Shown here: positions 26,980 to 33,926 of the stretch, in pieces
How positions within the stretch are numbered: position 1 is the first letter of the stretch
Layout: each line of letters opens with the position of its first letter
From: Candidatus Hinthialibacter antarcticus
Lineage (GTDB): Bacteria > Hinthialibacterota > Hinthialibacteria > Hinthialibacterales > Hinthialibacteraceae
Length of the DNA stretch: 50,231 nt
Assembly (NCBI GenBank): GCA_030765645.1
Contig: JAVCCE010000060.1
Span: 1-50,231 of the forward strand
Direction of reading: 5' to 3'
Made by a program: the position numbers and the translations under genes
Notes under the pieces: generated by a model
What the model was told of the DNA's origin: nothing
Database searches by the model: none
Seen by the model: only the letters and a program-made list of their open reading frames with translations

Positions 26980-27579
26980 ATGAAGCAGCGTATCTATCCA
27001 ATTGTATTGTCATTTTTTGCGGGGTTGATTTTGGGCGTTGTTTTTATGGTGCAGGTTCCCGCGATGCTAGCTGCGCAGCGGGGCGAAGAATTCTTGCCGA
27101 ATGATATGACGCCGACGGCTTATGAAAAAAGTCCGCGTTCTCTCGATGTCGCTATTTTAGGGCGGGGATATTTTCAGTTTGATGGGCGGGACGGTTCGAC
27201 GTTATATAGCCGTGAGTCTAGTTTATATATTGATGCAGAAAATACTATCGTTGGAAAAGATGGTTTGTCTCTAAGTCCTGCGGTCCGCGTTCCAGAAAAT
27301 GCAGACCGAATCAATATTTCTGAAGAAGGCATCGTATCCGCTTGGTTACCTGATGAAAAGAAAATCCAACAAATCGGACAAATTGAATTAGCCCTTTTCC
27401 CAAATTCGGATGATCTCGCTCCGTCATTGCAAGAAGGGTATTTTGAAGAAAGCATAGCCGCAGGGCCTCCAAAATCTTGCATACCAGGGCAGGGCGGTAC
27501 GGGGGCCTTATTACAGGGTTATACGCTTTTACCTTTTATCCCGGTGAATCACCCAAAGCATCTCATGACCAAACCATGA
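26980..27579 (+). CDS. Membrane-anchored orphan FlgG-like (flagellar rod/hook core domain) protein
   Basis: 199 residues. An N-terminal membrane helix (about residues 5-30) replaces the usual rod-protein coiled coil. Residues about 52-180 follow the FlgG/FlgF core closely: SLDVAILGRGYFQF, TLYSRESSLYID, VRVPENADRINISEEGIVSA, IGQIELALFPNSDDL, and PGQGGTGALLQGY. The C-terminal polymerisation helix (SNVxxxEEM type) is missing, and the last 20 residues are unrelated. No other flagellar gene is in the window. It may be an exported scaffold or a repurposed fragment; a frameshift at the 3' end is possible but not shown. Flanked by two other small membrane proteins. Confidence 0.72.
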   Translation: MKQRIYPIVLSFFAGLILGVVFMVQVPAMLAAQRGEEFLPNDMTPTAYEKSPRSLDVAILGRGYFQFDGRDGSTLYSRESSLYIDAENTIVGKDGLSLSPAVRVPENADRINISEEGIVSAWLPDEKKIQQIGQIELALFPNSDDLAPSLQEGYFEESIAAGPPKSCIPGQGGTGALLQGYTLLPFIPVNHPKHLMTKP

Positions 27580-27669
27580 AAGAATTTGTGCGCCGCAGCG
27601 TAAAGTATAACAACAGGCGGTTTTGTGAATCGCCCAAACCTGCGCCTTGTGCTAGGATAATCCAAGACT

Positions 27670-28128
27670 ATGACGACCTGGATCGAAACCAATATGGGCC
27701 CTGCTGAATTTGTCGTGGAATTTATCCGCGCGTATGCGACGTTTTTGACCGCCATCGCCTGGCCGTTGGTGATTGTCGTGATCTTTATCACGGTGATGGT
27801 CTATGTAGAACGCACCTTCGGCGTGTTGTTTCGCAAACGGCGCATGGCGCTCAACTGGCGCGCCTATGAGTCAGTCATCGACCAGTTAGAGGCTGGGTAT
27901 GCTGACAGCCTGGGGCGACTAAAAAACAATCATTCCCGTAAACAACTCGTCCAACAACAGATTGTCCGCGCCCGCGAGTCGATTCAACAGCGCGATTCCA
28001 AACGGGCGTTGCGGTCGCTGGCCGCGCTCTCGGCGTTGGGCGTCCAGACTGACAAGCAGGTGGCGCAATTACAGGTGGGCGATTGCGCCGATGCGGCGGA
28101 ATTATTGCCGCCGGGGAATAGTGAATGA
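27670..28128 (+). CDS. Membrane protein with C-terminal helical/coiled-coil region
   Basis: 152 residues: one long membrane helix (FLTAIAWPLVIVVIFITVMVYV) near residues 24-46, followed by a charged helical region (VIDQLEAGYADSLGRLK, RKQLVQQQIVRARESIQQ) likely to form a coiled coil. No family recognised. Probably the third gene of the 26505-28128 group, though a 90-base gap precedes it. Its 3' end abuts the remnants of hicA on the other strand. Confidence 0.7.
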   Translation: MTTWIETNMGPAEFVVEFIRAYATFLTAIAWPLVIVVIFITVMVYVERTFGVLFRKRRMALNWRAYESVIDQLEAGYADSLGRLKNNHSRKQLVQQQIVRARESIQQRDSKRALRSLAALSALGVQTDKQVAQLQVGDCADAAELLPPGNSE

Positions 28129-28392
28129 TCATCGTGACGCTCGCCGTGTCGGTGAGGAATTAAAACGAGTTTTTCTAGAAGCCATCTCATTATTAATTGA
28201 TCTTCCGCTGAGTGTGGCATGGGTACAACTCTGATCGCTTCAGTGCGGGCTTTCAGGCCCTTATGCACAGGCGCTCCCAGAGTTGCACCCATGCCAGGAT
28301 TGGTCATTAATTTTTGATATGCCAGAATATCTTTTCGTAATCATTTTTTATGAGATGGCTTCTAATAAACGAATAAACTGCTTTCGTTTCAC
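28129..28392 (-). pseudogene. hicA: hicA toxin remnant split by a MITE-like insertion
   Basis: Reading the - strand, GTG at 28392 overlaps the hicB stop in GTGA and begins MKRKQFIRLLE, the start of HicA mRNA-interferase toxins. After that the element at 28176-28364 interrupts the frame, giving a stop almost at once. Removing the element and one copy of its TA target restores the frame into EKLVLIPHRHGERHDDH, where RHGERHD resembles the HicA RHGGxHD active-site region. The remainder is not recognisable and runs into the end of the convergent gene. Not functional as it stands. Confidence 0.65.
28176..28364 (-). mobile_element. MITE-like element inserted in hicA, TA target duplication
   Basis: 185 bp bounded by perfect 13-bp terminal inverted repeats GAAGCCATCTCAT (28178-28190) and ATGAGATGGCTTC (28350-28362), flanked on both sides by TA. 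Inside is a second inverted pair, TGGCATGGGTACAACTCTG (28215-28233) with CAGAGTTGCACCCATGCCA (28278-28296), one mismatch. No transposase is encoded. TA duplication suggests mobilisation by an IS630/Tc1-like transposase (inference). The inner 150 bases recur at 33383-33570 and at 50105-50231, in opposite orientation relative to the window. Confidence 0.75.
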
Positions 28393-28576
28393 AAAACTAA
28401 TTCTTTGGTTTGGTAATCCGCAGGGACATCGTCCATAATCATTAACTGGTAGGCGTCTCTTAAATTTTCTTCCAATTCTTCAAGGGTTTCGCCTTGGGTC
28501 ATAATGTCAGGCCGCTCAAGAATTTTTCCCAACAGAATTGCTTTTCTTTCCAATAGATCATTGTGATTTTTTGCAT
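28389..28576 (-). pseudogene. hicB: Frameshifted hicB antitoxin
   Basis: ATG 28576 has GAGG 7 bases upstream and starts MQKITMIYWKEKQF. A single-base loss then shifts the frame, and in the next frame the text continues LGKILERPDIMTQGETLEEL and on to a TGA at 28389. The PDxxTQGETLEELEENLxDAY block is the hallmark of this HicB branch. Adding one G in TTCTG-TTGGG restores a roughly 62-residue protein reading FWLGKILERPD. HicB neutralises HicA and represses its own operon. With hicA also broken, the locus is dead or decaying. Confidence 0.75.
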
Positions 28577-28618
28577 ATTTCGCCTCGTTTGAGATACAGG
28601 TTTTTCTGTTTAATTATA

Positions 28619-29740
28619 TCACAATCTATTTTGAAAATTACTCAAAGAAAATTGTAATTCATCTAACACATATTTATCAGATTCTTTCTGCTGATGGCTT
28701 TGTATCGCCTGAATGGCGTTTTTCCCGCCAAGCCGTCCCAGCGCCCAGGCGGCATGGCTTCGAATCAGCGGTTCCGGGTCGCTAAGCGCGTTGGCGAGCG
28801 CGGGGATTGCTCGCGCGTCGCCGCTGTTTCCTAAAGCGACCGCGATATTACGCAAGAGCCCTCGTCGCTTTGTCCGCAGAATCGGGCTTCCCTTAAATCG
28901 TTGGCGGAACGTAGCGTCATCCAGTTTCATCAATTCAATTAAATCCGCTGGATTCAATCCAAGCCGGGGGTGGAATTCACTGACATCAACTGGTTGTGCG
29001 AAGCGGTTCCAGGGACAGGCTTGCAGACAGTCATCGCAGCCGAATATGCGATTGCCCATCAGCGGGCGGAGGTCGCGTGGAATCGGCCCTTTCAATTCGA
29101 TTGTTAAATACGAAATACATCGCCGCGCATCAAGCGAGTAGGGTGAAACGAACGCGTTCGTCGGGCAACGATCGAGGCAACTGGTACACGTTCCGCAGTG
29201 CGCTTTGACGGGTGCGTCAAAATCGAGTTTGAGTGTGGTTAGTACCACGCCAAGGAAAAACCAATTGCCCATCTCCCGGCTGAGGATGTTGGTGTGTTTC
29301 CCAAACCAGCCGATGCCTGCCTGCGCGGCATAGTCGCGCTCTAATACCGGTCCGCTGTCGACGAACGCGCGCGCTTGATTGACGCCGTTGGTTTCGTGTT
29401 GGAGCCAATCGGACAATTCGTTCAGCTTGGGGCGCAACACATCATGGTAATCATCGCCCCAAGCGTAACGCGCGATAATTCCAGACGGAGTTTTATTCAG
29501 CGCGTTGAATTCTACTGTCTTGTATCGCTTCGCAACGACGATGACGCTTTGGATGTTCTCAAGCAGTTGATTGGGGGCGCTGCGCAGCGGTTCGCGGCTG
29601 GCCATGTATTCCATCTCGCCGTGGAAGTTATTTGCCAGCCATTCGCGATAATGATGGAGCGTGTTTGGCGAGGGAGGGGCAACGCCAACGCGATCAAAAC
29701 CCAGTTGTATGGCGCGGGCTTTGATCGCGGCGTTATCCAT
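28619..29740 (-). CDS. queG: Epoxyqueuosine reductase
   Basis: 373 residues. QueG reduces epoxyqueuosine to queuosine in tRNA anticodons using cobalamin and two [4Fe-4S] clusters. Signatures: FVDSGPVLERDYAAQAGIGW, in which the Asp is the catalytic acid, then GKHTN. Ferredoxin-like cluster motifs CGTCTSCLDRCPTN near residue 180 and CDDCLQACPWN near 235 are intact. A C-terminal HEAT-like repeat stretch (ALANALSDPEPLIRSHAAWALGRLGG, in two parts) is typical of the longer QueG form that binds tRNA. Ends 9 bases after the ROK gene start region on the same strand order (ROK first), suggesting co-transcription. Confidence 0.95.
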   Translation of the reverse strand: MDNAAIKARAIQLGFDRVGVAPPSPNTLHHYREWLANNFHGEMEYMASREPLRSAPNQLLENIQSVIVVAKRYKTVEFNALNKTPSGIIARYAWGDDYHDVLRPKLNELSDWLQHETNGVNQARAFVDSGPVLERDYAAQAGIGWFGKHTNILSREMGNWFFLGVVLTTLKLDFDAPVKAHCGTCTSCLDRCPTNAFVSPYSLDARRCISYLTIELKGPIPRDLRPLMGNRIFGCDDCLQACPWNRFAQPVDVSEFHPRLGLNPADLIELMKLDDATFRQRFKGSPILRTKRRGLLRNIAVALGNSGDARAIPALANALSDPEPLIRSHAAWALGRLGGKNAIQAIQSHQQKESDKYVLDELQFSLSNFQNRL

Positions 29741-29749
29741 TGAATTCTC

Positions 29750-30736
29750 TTACGCGGCTATTGCGCTTTTTTGTAATGCAAGTCCAGCGGCGCCGATGGT
29801 CCCGGCTTCTTCACCCAACTGGGCTTGTACGATGAGGGCGTCGAAATGCGAATAGAAAAAGACGCGCTTTTTGATTTCGTTGCGGGCGTGGTCGAACAAC
29901 AGGTCGCCCATGTTTGACGCGCCGCCGCCGATACAAATGATTTCGGGGTTAAACGAGACGATGAGCGTACTGAGGCCGATGCCGAGTCCACGGCCTGCGT
30001 GGGCGCACACGCCCAATGCGACCTCATCGCCTTGCAGCGCGGCGTCGTTGACCATCTTGGCAGTCACTTCGCCGCCATTTTGTTTTGCCATATCTTTCAT
30101 GATGCTAGGAATGTGGTCAACGCGAATGCGCTCATTGGCATAGCGCGCAATCGCGGTCGCGGAGGCGTAGGTTTCAAGGCAGCCTTCGTTTCCGCAGCCG
30201 CATACCGGGCCGGACGGGTCAACCATGATGTGTCCCAGTTCGCCCGCGAAACCGCGTGCGCCGTGAAAGACTTCACCGTTGCTGATGATGCCGCCGCCGA
30301 CGCCTGTGCCCAGCGTCAATGCCATTACAACGCTCTTGCCTTGCCCAGGACCAAACAACGCTTCGCCTAATGCTGCGACATTGGCGTCATTATCAACCCA
30401 GGTCATCAGGCCGAATCGTTCTTGAAACGCGTCGCGAACGCTGATCCAATAATTCCAATCGGGAATATTTACCGGACGGGTGATGGCGCCGTTCTCGTGG
30501 TCGATCAATCCGGGGCTGCCCATGCCAACGCCAACCAGATCATCTTTGCGGCCCTTCATGGCGTCGGAGTCTAATATTTCCTGAATCAAATCGCCGATAC
30601 GTCCAACCACGGCTTTACCGCCGGATTGGGCTTGCGTTGATTTTTTATACTGTGCGATCAATTTTCCCGATTCGTCGACCAAACCGGCTTTGATGTCGGT
30701 TCCGCCCAAATCAATACCAATTGCAATGCGGGACAT
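29750..30736 (-). CDS. ROK family sugar kinase (glucokinase-like)
   Basis: 328 residues. Phosphorylates a hexose, most often glucose, with ATP in the cytosol. IGIDLGGTDIKAGLVD is the N-terminal phosphate loop, VDNDANVAALGEALFGPG holds the catalytic Asp, and GTGVGGGIISNGEVFHGARGFAGELGH is the ROK signature. CGCGNEGCLETYAS supplies the zinc-binding Cys-x-Cys-Gly-x2-Gly-Cys motif, so it is a kinase-type ROK. No helix-turn-helix is fused, so not a repressor. Precedes queG by 9 bases. Confidence 0.93.
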   Translation of the reverse strand: MSRIAIGIDLGGTDIKAGLVDESGKLIAQYKKSTQAQSGGKAVVGRIGDLIQEILDSDAMKGRKDDLVGVGMGSPGLIDHENGAITRPVNIPDWNYWISVRDAFQERFGLMTWVDNDANVAALGEALFGPGQGKSVVMALTLGTGVGGGIISNGEVFHGARGFAGELGHIMVDPSGPVCGCGNEGCLETYASATAIARYANERIRVDHIPSIMKDMAKQNGGEVTAKMVNDAALQGDEVALGVCAHAGRGLGIGLSTLIVSFNPEIICIGGGASNMGDLLFDHARNEIKKRVFFYSHFDALIVQAQLGEEAGTIGAAGLALQKSAIAA

Positions 30737-30892
30737 AGCGGCATAACTCCATTGATGTATGTTGAGCCCGTTGGGGCGCGATTTTAAAAATACGGGATAT
30801 AATGTATACGCGCAGGCGCATATTTTGCAGTGCTGCGCTTCATATCAAGCGCTCGTCTACCGTTCGCCAGCGCTTACATACAAGAGGGATAC

Positions 30893-31564
30893 ATGATATC
30901 AGTTTTAACGCAGTCCGGCCCGGCGGCCGCTGTCGCCTGGGTGTTCATTATCATCATGGCCATCTCGATTCACGAAATGGCGCACGCCTGGATGGCGCAA
31001 CGCTGCGGAGACAATACTGCCGCTTCTATGGGACGAGTGACGCCGAACCCTGTCGCCCATTTTGACCCGATTGGTTTCTTGTGCGTCATGTTTGCCCCCA
31101 TCGGTTGGGGAAAGCCGGTTCCCTACAACCCCTATAATCTTCAAGATGAGCGCCGCGACGGAATGTGGATCGCCTGGGCGGGGCCGGCCAGCAATTTCAT
31201 TCAGGCAATCCTATTTGCCATTTTGCTTCAAGTGATTTTCTTCGCCCCGGTATATAGTACGCTCTATCAATTGCCTGGCGGGACGAATATCTTGATTGCC
31301 TGTAGTATGGTTTTTCAATTCGGCGTCATATTAAATGTTGGATTGGCGTTCTTTAATCTGATTCCAATTTTTCCTTTGGATGGAGAAAAAATCCTGGTCG
31401 GTTTGCTGCCCTTCGAGCAAGCCCGGACGGTAGAGAATCTGCGGCAATATGGAACCGGAATGTTAATGGGATTGTTGCTGATTAATTTCGCGGTGTACCC
31501 TGTTCTCACGCCGTATTTTATGCTTACAGCTCAACCCATCATCAATTTTTTGCTGCCATTTTAG
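30893..31564 (+). CDS. Site-2 protease family (M50) membrane metallopeptidase
   Basis: 223 residues from ATG 30893, which has GAGGG at 5-6 bases; an earlier ATG at 30830 would add a non-conserved tail. HEMAHAW in the first membrane helix region is the HExxH zinc motif, and LAFFNLIPIFPLDGEKIL near the C-terminus is the NPxxPLDG motif that supplies the third zinc ligand region. Four to five membrane helices, no PDZ or CBS domain: the Rip2/YwhC-like minimal form. Cleaves membrane-bound substrates within the bilayer; substrate unknown. Divergent from the ROK gene. Confidence 0.92.
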   Translation: MISVLTQSGPAAAVAWVFIIIMAISIHEMAHAWMAQRCGDNTAASMGRVTPNPVAHFDPIGFLCVMFAPIGWGKPVPYNPYNLQDERRDGMWIAWAGPASNFIQAILFAILLQVIFFAPVYSTLYQLPGGTNILIACSMVFQFGVILNVGLAFFNLIPIFPLDGEKILVGLLPFEQARTVENLRQYGTGMLMGLLLINFAVYPVLTPYFMLTAQPIINFLLPF

Positions 31565-31661
31565 CTGGAGAGACTCGACGGCTTGACGAAGCGCGGGCGG
31601 GCTAGATAATGTCAGTCGGTAGATTAAGCAGTAGAAGTATCCTACATACGAAGTTTCCTCT

Positions 31662-31735
31662 GCGGGAGTAGCTCAATTGGCTAGAGCATCAGCCTTCCAA
31701 GCTGAGGGTTGCGGGTTCGACCCCCGTCTCCCGCT
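31662..31735 (+). tRNA. tRNA-Gly (anticodon TCC)
   Basis: Complete 74-base cloverleaf: acceptor GCGGGAG (31662-31668) pairs with CTCCCGC (31728-31734) with discriminator T. D-arm GCTCAATTGG...AGC, anticodon stem TCAGC/GCTGA around loop CTTCCAA gives anticodon TCC, and T-arm GCGGG-TTCGACC-CCCGT is intact. No CCA is encoded (TTT follows). Isolated gene. Confidence 0.97.
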
Positions 31736-31960
31736 TTGATTTCACTTCACTTCTGATTGTTTATCTGTTAACTAAACCTGCCCTAGGAACCCTCTCTGGA
31801 ACCCTTTTTTAAAAATTTGAGACTTTTTTCTGTTTGGTGACAGAAATCCTCAATTTTATAATATCCTTAAAAATATACAGTTAAAAAAAAGTTATTTATT
31901 AATCTGGGGAAGTCTCCGCTCGATTATCTGGAGCAGTCTAATGCAAATTTGTCTTATCAA
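31736..31960. other. AT-rich intergenic region after tRNA-Gly
   Basis: No open reading frame with a credible start. Contains one small hairpin, TTTCTGT-TTGGTG-ACAGAAA near 31828-31848, and a T-rich run after the tRNA that could end its transcript. No further signal seen. The terminator of the convergent gene lies at the right end. Confidence 0.5.
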
Positions 31961-31993
31961 AAACGCCCTGCCGGATACAATGGCAGGGCGTTT
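31961..31993 (-). terminator. Rho-independent terminator of the VCBS protein gene
   Basis: Perfect 12-bp stem AAACGCCCTGCC (31961-31972) and GGCAGGGCGTTT (31982-31993), 9-base loop. On the - strand the stem ends in GTTTTTGAT. It sits 27 bases past the stop codon at 32020. Confidence 0.9.
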
Positions 31994-32019
31994 CAATTCG
32001 ATAATTTCAAGCGTATCTT

Positions 32020-33084
32020 TTAGTACAAGGGCCATGAAGAAAGGCTGCTGACAGATGTTGTCGGCTCGCCTGCGTATACGCCGAATATATGACCAACTGG
32101 GATTTCATAGACGCTGCCTTCATAATTGCAGTCGATTAGCATTCCAACCAGGCTGACTTCGTCTCCTGATTTTTCATACCAATAAATTTGGCTCCATGCC
32201 CCACCGTCTTCATTGGTTTTCAAAAAATCTAAATCGTCATCGCCGTCTATGTCGGCGCAAGTAAGCGCTTCAGAGCCGCCGCCTGGAACCGTTATAATCA
32301 ATTCTTGCAAGTCTGACCATACGCCGGGGCTGGTTTGTTCAATCAAGTGTATTCCCGATTTATCTGGACTGTCTCCATAAAACATTTGAATCATGACGTA
32401 ATCAATATCGTTGTCGCCGTCATAATCACATGCAGCGACGCCATTGACGCCGCCGTCACTTGGGTAGGATGCGCTCCAATTGAGTGTGCTGGTATAAATG
32501 AGCGTCGGCTCTCCAGTCGTTGTCAGCGTCCCGTCTGTTGAGAGCGTGAGAACCTGGTCATAGATTTCACACTTCATGCTTTTGGGACCAGCCGCATCGT
32601 TGTCTTCAACCCACACAATATGAATTTCGTCGCCGACTTTATAGATATCAACTCCAAGCGGACTCACGTCTGCTGGAGTCTTGAAAATCGGTTCCTGTAC
32701 TGGTTCCCATTCACCGTTGGCGTTCAGTTTTCGGTGTTGAAATTCCGTCCCTTGGCTGGGAAAGTGCCCGGTCCCTTTCGATACGGCGATGATGGCGCTC
32801 AATTCGCCGTTTATCTCAATCATGTCAAACGCCATATCATAAACATTTCCGTCGTGAGTTTCAGTCTGAAAATAGGGAACGGTTAAGTATTGTTCGGCGC
32901 CGTCCCAATACTCATTGGCGCCATCATAAACCCACTCAACAATTGGATAGCCTTCCTCAGCGCTATAAGAATCAAAATTCGTAGTCCAGACTGAAAAGCC
33001 GTCGCTTACTCCTTCAATCGCGTGTGATGGCAAAACCATCAATGCGGTGATGGCAATCATTGTCCATAAAATTTTACTGGTCAT
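32020..33084 (-). CDS. Secreted VCBS/FG-GAP-like repeat protein
   Basis: 354 residues with a signal peptide (MTSKILWTMIAITALMVLPSHA). Two clear calcium-type loops lie in the C-terminal half, ACDYDGDNDIDYVMIQMF and CADIDGDDDLDFLKTN, spaced as in FG-GAP/VCBS propeller blades. The N-terminal half has beta-rich repeats without the Asp loops (for example DMAFDMIEINGELSAIIAV). Probably an extracellular beta-propeller for binding. It ends SSWPLY, close to the SWYLY end of the FG-GAP protein at 15518, although that one otherwise differs. Single-gene unit with its own terminator. Confidence 0.75.
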   Translation of the reverse strand: MTSKILWTMIAITALMVLPSHAIEGVSDGFSVWTTNFDSYSAEEGYPIVEWVYDGANEYWDGAEQYLTVPYFQTETHDGNVYDMAFDMIEINGELSAIIAVSKGTGHFPSQGTEFQHRKLNANGEWEPVQEPIFKTPADVSPLGVDIYKVGDEIHIVWVEDNDAAGPKSMKCEIYDQVLTLSTDGTLTTTGEPTLIYTSTLNWSASYPSDGGVNGVAACDYDGDNDIDYVMIQMFYGDSPDKSGIHLIEQTSPGVWSDLQELIITVPGGGSEALTCADIDGDDDLDFLKTNEDGGAWSQIYWYEKSGDEVSLVGMLIDCNYEGSVYEIPVGHIFGVYAGEPTTSVSSLSSWPLY

Positions 33085-33382
33085 TATTATTTCTCCCTTT
33101 TTTTATTTCCCCTGATAAACGATATTAGAATGAAGTGAAGTCAGCCGTTGGTCGAATTAAGTCGGATTCGATTATTTGCATGAATTGATCATTTCTTCAG
33201 AATAAATTGTTTTAAAGTTATATTTATCAAATAGGTATCGTTTTAATCTTCTTCTTTTTTATCTTTGTAGAATTAATTGGATTATACGGGAAAATTTTGT
33301 ATGCGTCTATAAAATAATCGTTTTTTTTTAAAATTGTGTGTCTGGCCTCGTTTTTTCGTGCCAGTTGAAGTGATCGTTTTTA
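33085..33382. other. AT-rich upstream region of the VCBS gene
   Basis: About 300 bases, strongly AT-rich with several T-runs (such as TTTTTTTTAAAATTG). It must hold the promoter of the - strand gene, but no clear -35/-10 pair or operator could be chosen. No coding region seen. Confidence 0.5.
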
Positions 33383-33570
33383 AATTCATCCGGTAAGTGA
33401 GTACCTACATTGATGGATGGTCATGATTTTGATTCCGAAAACATATCCCGGCGTATCAATAATTGACAAACCAATTCAGGCGTGGGTGTAACTCTGGGAG
33501 CGCCTGTGCATAAGAGCCTGAAAGCCCGCACTGACGCGAGCAGAGGTGTACCCATGCCACATGCAGCGAA
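33383..33570 (+). repeat. Dispersed repeat, copy 2 (related to the MITE in hicA)
   Basis: The core 33478-33559 matches the reverse complement of 28215-28296 almost base for base (GGAGCGCCTGTGCATAAG, GCCTGAAAGCCCGCACTGA) and is bounded by imperfect inverted repeats AGGCGTGGGTGTAACTCTG and CAGAGGTGTACCCATGCCA. About 95 bases upstream (AATTCATCCGGTAAGTGAGTACCT onward) are shared with the copy at the right edge of the window. No transposase. The outer GAAGCC termini of copy 1 are not recognisable here, so the ends of this copy are uncertain. Confidence 0.7.
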
Positions 33571-33573
33571 ATC

Positions 33574-33813
33574 TCAATTCAATGTATTAAAAAGTATCCA
33601 ATTAACGGAAGAACCAGTTTTTAGTTGTTCCGAAATCGCAGCGAATTCGTTCGGCGTCAAATATCCCAACGATCTGAGCAGACGATCTTCAGAGATATAA
33701 GCATTTTCTTTCTTGAAAAATTGGACATCATAAAAATCTGTGATAGATTCGTTGGCTAAACGGGAAAAAATAGCTGGTCCAAATTTTGGAACACTGCGAG
33801 TCTGGTTGACCAC
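33574..33813 (-). pseudogene. Possible transposase C-terminal fragment (IS3-like)
   Basis: 79-codon open frame with no ribosome-binding site. The only recognisable text is RSLGYLTPNEFAAI, which resembles the HxSLGYxTPxEF ending of IS3-type integrase-core transposases, preceded by charged residues. No DDE core or upstream OrfA is present. It directly abuts dispersed repeat copy 2. Either a decayed insertion-sequence end or a chance frame; evidence is one short motif. Confidence 0.3.
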
Positions 33814-33881
33814 CGATAAGCGCCGATATGCGAAAGGAATACGCAGAATAGAATTCGATTGAATCTAATTCATAAAATTGC

Positions 33882-33908
33882 GGCGGTGGATTTCTCCACC
33901 GCCTTTTT
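33882..33908 (-). terminator. Terminator downstream of the fasciclin gene (possibly bidirectional)
   Basis: 9-bp stem GGCGGTGGA/TCCACCGCC with a TTTC loop, then TTTTT on the + side and AATTTT on the - side. It lies 19 bases past the fasciclin gene stop (33927). The same 22-base hairpin sequence recurs at 35403-35424 on the other side of that gene. Confidence 0.85.
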
Positions 33909-33926
33909 GTTTCTATTTTTTCTAAT

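Noticed and set aside
27477-27707. Frame overlapping the end of the FlgG-like gene as a possible frameshifted C-terminus
   Set aside because: It reads GESPKASHDQTMKEFVRR and does not resemble the FlgG terminal helix, so a frameshift is not supported.
31828-31848. Small hairpin after tRNA-Gly as a possible small RNA or riboswitch
   Set aside because: Only a 7-bp stem in AT-rich sequence; no promoter, terminator or conserved motif attached to it.
33482-33700. Open frame starting MGVTLGAPVHKSLKAR and its counterpart near 28180-28300
   Set aside because: Both frames are the inner core of the dispersed repeat; conservation is explained by the repeat, and neither has a ribosome-binding site.
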